Assembly: GCA_947561715.1 (NCBI GenBank)
Contig: OX387201.1
Span: forward strand, 9,252,001-9,316,000
Direction: 5' to 3'
DNA length: 64,000 nucleotides
Source of the DNA: Ascidia mentula
Lineage: Eukaryota; Chordata; Ascidiacea; Phlebobranchia; Ascidiidae
Part shown: one piece after another, positions 60,301-64,000 of the stretch
How positions within the stretch are numbered: the stretch's first letter is position 1
Layout of the letters: every line of letters begins with the position of its first letter
Translations under genes and position numbers: made by a program
Notes under the pieces: generated by a model
Database searches by the model: none
Seen by the model: the letters and a program-made list of their open reading frames with translations, nothing else
What the model was told of the DNA's origin: nothing

Positions 60301-61283
60301 CCGTCAGTGCCTATGAAAACAATATAAACCGGCTTGGGTGTGCATTCATAAGTCCAGTTACCATTCATGACAGTAAAACAACATTCCGCAGATGAAAACG
60401 TGAAGTTTGTAGGTCAAGCGAGTGTTAAAACATCGGATATACAATACAAAGGCACTTGCTTTGATGCTCCCCTAATGCCAGACCTTCATCTTAGCTTGGC
60501 GGTTTCGTGGTAGAAAACTAAGCGGAACTCGGTAATCCCTGCAACCAATCGGAAATTTGTTTGTTTAAGACAAACCATAAGCGCATATACTTTACGGGTG
60601 GTGTTCCTGGGTTGCATTTGGGGCTGTATACAGTCGGGGTCGTTTCGCCCTGAGGTTTTAAGTTAATTGCCCCGTAATCAAATTACACCTCAGGCGGTCG
60701 TCAAAAACTTGACAATATTTGTCAAGTCCATGAGGCGGAATGATGGTTAAACGCACCTAAGCATACGATATATGGTATTGCACGTTATACGCGTGAAAAC
60801 TCAGTTATAGGGTATGTGCTCATAAGTATCATCATTTTTTTTGGTCGGGGGATTGAAGTCTTGTGCAAATAACAGTGCTCATACAATTATCTGACTAAGT
60901 GCACGTTAAGTGCTGGTTTAACTTCTGCAGCCAAGCGTGCTCGTATAGCTAAAAAGGATTTTGTGCTTTTATAAAAAAATATTTTTCTGATAAATTTAAT
61001 GCTTCTATTGGTTTCGATAATTGTTTAGTTTGCAATTAAAAATTAAAAAAAATTAACAGTCTATCCTTCGTAATCGAAAACTTCGTCAAGTTCATTATAA
61101 TTCTAATCCGACCGTTTAAAACAGGTGTACGACAAGCGGCGTTTGAGGCACACGTTTTTCGGCTGCACCAGCCTTCAGCTTCTTTTCGGCTGCTGCTTCT
61201 ACTCCCTCGCCCTTTACTTGGTTACCAGGAGAGATAAAGAAAGGGGAAAACTACAACATGGTGACCGGGGTACAAAGGTTTGA
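51358..61283 (+). CDS. Organic anion transporting polypeptide (SLCO/OATP)
   Basis: Twelve-helix plasma-membrane transporter for amphipathic anions. Eleven exons: 51358-51623, 51862-52002, 52994-53763, 54199-54411, 54715-55256, 55842-56006, 57249-57441, 57887-58016, 58297-58524, 59018-59170, 61127-61283. They sum to 2958 nt, 985 aa. Marks of the family: SALTSIERRYRLSTFSIGVL (TM2), HPLGMSFIDDYASG, VWVGAWWMGYLI, a Kazal-like extracellular domain (CIGSCACSEAYNPVC...YRSACHAGC) followed by CRCSVQGDD and GACPQQSC, and FAIGIVFVFTRVLAWIPAPV (TM11) with SAIDTACLLW. The final helix ends in YLVTRRDKERGK. Two parts are oversized: the loop before HPLGMSFIDDY (exon 3, several N-x-S/T sites) and a 181-aa acidic/serine-rich exon 5 between TM6 and TM7. 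Most OATPs have about 640-720 aa. Subfamily not assigned. Confidence 0.95.
60646..60727. repeat. Nested inverted repeats in the last SLCO intron
   Basis: CGCCCTGAGGT (60646-60656) faces ACCTCAGGCG (60687-60696). Just beyond, ACTTGACAA (60707-60715) and TTGTCAAGT (60719-60727) form a perfect 9-bp stem with a 3-nt loop. Confidence 0.6.
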
Positions 61284-64000
61284 CCCTGGCCTCGATCAGG
61301 CGTCCTCAATAATTTATACCCAATATACCTCGGCTGCGGTTCGTCCTGGTCGCTTTAACTCGGATTATTCGAGCACGTGACGTATTTGCATAGAACATAG
61401 CGTTCGCCGAAAGAGACTACTTTGGTGGTGAAGTGGGTACCTTGCACCACAATCTTCGAAAGCGTTTCCAAATTTCAATGGGGCTCTATCGGCGGTTTGG
61501 TGTTCTGGAGCCAAATGCTTGTTATGTGATTTGAATAATGTTACACCAGCTAGTTACTGTGTCATCTGTGGCATGTTTCGCTGTGCCGACTTGTCGAATA
61601 TGTCAGTTGACGTCAGATCCGTATATAGTTGCGTTTCGTCGAAACAACAGGCCCTGCACCGATAAGCAAATTCGCAAAACAGATAAATTGTCTTGCCATG
61701 TTTTTCTAGAGGCGTTTCGCGTCGGAACGCTTTATTTTCCGTTTAACTTTATTTGGTGTATCTGCATACGCGAACACACTCACAGTAATCACGCTTTTTG
61801 CACCGGAAATACAATTACTTCAACGTTTGGGTGAATTTGGCAGAGGCTTCAGATAGTTAAAAGCAAACCGTATCACCAGATCATCCCACTAACGGTGATA
61901 AGAGTAGCATGATCAGATGTGCAAAGGGTGGGAAAGCGGGCTAACATCCTGTTGGCTGCAGAAAACCTTTTGGCAAAGACACATCCGAGACGAAAATAAC
62001 CCAGCAAGCACGGTGCCAAGTTTACGCTGCACAGGAAAGCGCATCGACACAATAACTACGTATTGGCAAATGCAGTCTGATCTCTGCAGAGTTTAGGCGC
62101 ATAATCTGTCCAAAGTGCCGCACTATTGCCAGATATTGGCAAGTATACTCCGACGAAAGGTGAATTAATGGTTGTTCTCGTGTAAACACATACGACGAAA
62201 AACATTTAAATCAAAAAAACATCCTACCATTGATGGTAAAAATAAATATTTAAGCAACTTACATTAAAATTCGTAAACTAAATTTAATTTCCCAAGAAGT
62301 TGCCCCTAGTCCTAGCGAGTTACGGCACTTTTTGCTCAACTGGTCATGTCGAAAGTCCGTAATAGCAAGTCTGTAAAAACATAAGGATGTTACAGCCTGC
62401 TTTATGTAACGGAAATTACGTGGTCCAATGAGCAAAAAAGAAACAGAGCAAATAGAACATTGACCTTCACCTTCGCAGGGCTCAATATTTCACCACTGGT
62501 TCTTTTCGTTTAGTTTCAGATAAATATATGCGCGCGTTGCAGTCGGTATGCAGCTTTACTAGCCTCATATGATTTCAATGGGCCACAGAACAACATTACA
62601 ACATCAGGTTTTAAATTCACAATTCCTGGGCCTGTCAGTGGTTAGTGAATCATTTATCAAGACCTGGCGACGTTTGCAAGTGCACATTTTTAATGCCATG
62701 AGTTGTGTGGTTGGGATTTCGAGCTACCTGCCATTAACATGCTGCGCCACAAAATCGGCCCGGTTTTTCAACAAACTATATGTCAGAATAGGAAAAAGAA
62801 AATGCACTGAACGTATTACAAGTTAACACGCCGTACACCAAAGCAAATAAATAATTGAATGTTTCAAAAAGAAGTACAAAATAAAAAAGACGCTTCTAAT
62901 ATTGTTTAAACATAGTTTTGTGCCACGGATAGTTTTAAAACCAAAATTAGACAGATCCACTTAATTCTCGCGGTCCTTAATGAAAAGAACCGCACCTGGT
63001 TTTGCACTTTCATTCTTTCAATAACGCAATAGAAAATTCCTTCGTCTCCGACTGACGTCATAAAGAAAGGTGCCAGAATGAAAAGAAGGTTGAAACGCAT
63101 GCAACGACAATGTAAGTGTACTCAAACATGGCCTCATGAAATATGCACACTGTCGGATTACGACCAAGTGCATCAGGGCCTACGTTACCCGTTGGTTATC
63201 ACTTTGTCATAAATATTAAGTGGGGATAAGTTTCCCATGACGTAAAAAGCCTGAATTCAAAGAGTTGTTACGTCACAAGCACACGAGAAAAAATCGGATG
63301 TGGAAAACTGTTTTGTTGCATTGTTTACCAGCTCAGATGAAGAAACAATTTTCTCGCCCAGGAAAAATGAAGTAAAATTAATACAACTGTAAAAAGTTTT
63401 ATGTTATGTGTCAAGATGTGTTACTTTTTACTGACGGAAACCAATTATAAAACTTTTGTGAATTTTTGACTTTTTAAATTTGTAGATATATATTTTAATA
63501 AATCTCATGCTTTGTCCGATTACGTCACAAGTCACAAATTCCAGAAACAGAAACCGAAAAGTATTGACCGAGGAACAAACATGGCATCAGACAACTTTTG
63601 TATTAAACAACTTTTTATTTTAAATATAAGGCACACGTCACCAAAATTCATTAAAACTGATTTTTTTTCCAATTGTGTTCGCAATAGAAGGTAAAAGCAT
63701 GGCGGCGAAACGGCCAGTTGGAAGAAATTGTAGAAAAATATGTGTAATAGGCTTGGTAAACGAGTTGTCGTGCAACATAAACGCATACAAACAGAAAAGT
63801 TACACTTGTATAACCGACTTGAATGGTGTATAAAGTGACTGGGACAGAAACGACGACAATCAACACAAAAACATCGCATCCGCATATTAATATTGCACTG
63901 TCGCATATTACCGTATCTTGCATGCAATACAACTACATTGTCTAAAATAAACTAAAGAGCTTGGTACTAAAATGATGACCTGTTTTGAAAAAGTGTCTGA
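61284..64000. other. Region downstream of SLCO, no gene seen
   Basis: Contains the SLCO 3' UTR. The open frames at 61538-61834, 62569-62826 and 63532-63932 have no recognisable domain, no adjoining exons in phase and biased composition, so I do not call them genes. It may be regulatory DNA or the intron of a gene beyond the window. Confidence 0.5.

Noticed and set aside
61538..61834. 98-aa frame downstream of SLCO
   Set aside because: No domain, no neighbouring exons in phase, no start context or poly(A) signal supporting a gene.
63532..63932. Two overlapping minus-strand frames rich in Cys, Phe and Arg at the right edge
   Set aside because: Composition is that of AT-rich antisense noise, and the two frames exclude each other.
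1..64000. CRISPR arrays, operons, bacterial promoters or a prokaryotic defence system
   Set aside because: The window is intron-rich animal DNA; no regularly spaced repeats of the CRISPR type or prokaryotic gene structure are present.

Overview
This is eukaryotic nuclear DNA from an animal. It is AT-rich, its genes are split into many small GT-AG exons with introns mostly of about 70 bp to 1.5 kb, and neighbouring genes sit close together. The gene set is a mitochondrial poly(A) polymerase, an RBR ubiquitin ligase, a Nodal/GDF-like TGF-beta ligand, MFSD10, a small EGF membrane protein, transketolase, a tandem cluster of short collectins, and an OATP transporter. Together with the compact layout this points to an invertebrate deuterostome. 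An ascidian tunicate such as Ciona is my best guess; that is inference from gene content, not from a search.

Layout. 0.7-4.3 kb: MTPAP on the minus strand. 5.5-7.3 kb: an unrecognised lysine-tailed protein with a MITE in its first intron. 7.6-11.4 kb: RBR E3 ligase, 763 aa, all exon phases agree. 12.4-16.3 kb: TGF-beta superfamily ligand, 461 aa, with TATA box, signal peptide and furin site. 17.5-20.4 kb: MFSD10, 450 aa. 21.3-22.4 kb: 153-aa EGF-domain type I membrane protein. 23.0-28.2 kb: transketolase (minus), whose intron carries a second MITE copy flanked by a 12-bp direct repeat. 29.2-48.8 kb: collectin-like C-type lectin cluster. 50.6-51.0 kb: unknown ORF (minus). 51.4-61.3 kb: SLCO/OATP, 985 aa, with two oversized loops. 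61.3-64.0 kb: no gene seen.

The lectin cluster is the most unusual part. Three tandem units of about 4.5-5.1 kb each pair a minus-strand collectin (29.2, 33.7, 38.8 kb) with a divergent plus-strand locus. A further plus-strand pair (44.0 and 47.6 kb) is a separate 3.6-kb duplication. Intact genes have one plan: signal peptide, seven or eight Gly-X-Y triplets, a short neck, and a C-type lectin domain (CTLD) split over two exons with an EPN motif. The middle plus-strand locus (36.1-38.2 kb) has one signal/collagen exon followed by two complete CTLD cassettes. Both cassettes are in phase with the collagen exon. The first has lost exactly 26 residues of the sugar-binding long loop without breaking the frame and has its own poly(A) signal. 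The locus could therefore make a 198-aa collagen protein with a 'blunted' lectin head or a 224-aa full lectin. The equivalent first-unit locus is a clear wreck, and the last gene has a nonsense codon, so the cluster shows birth, conversion and death of innate-immunity-type lectins.

Mobile sequence is concentrated around the cluster: a palindromic MITE in the same intron of all four type-2 lectin loci, short tRNA-like (SINE-type) sequences just 3' of each, and a BEL/Pao RNase H fragment joined abruptly to a truncated copy of the 50.6-kb ORF.
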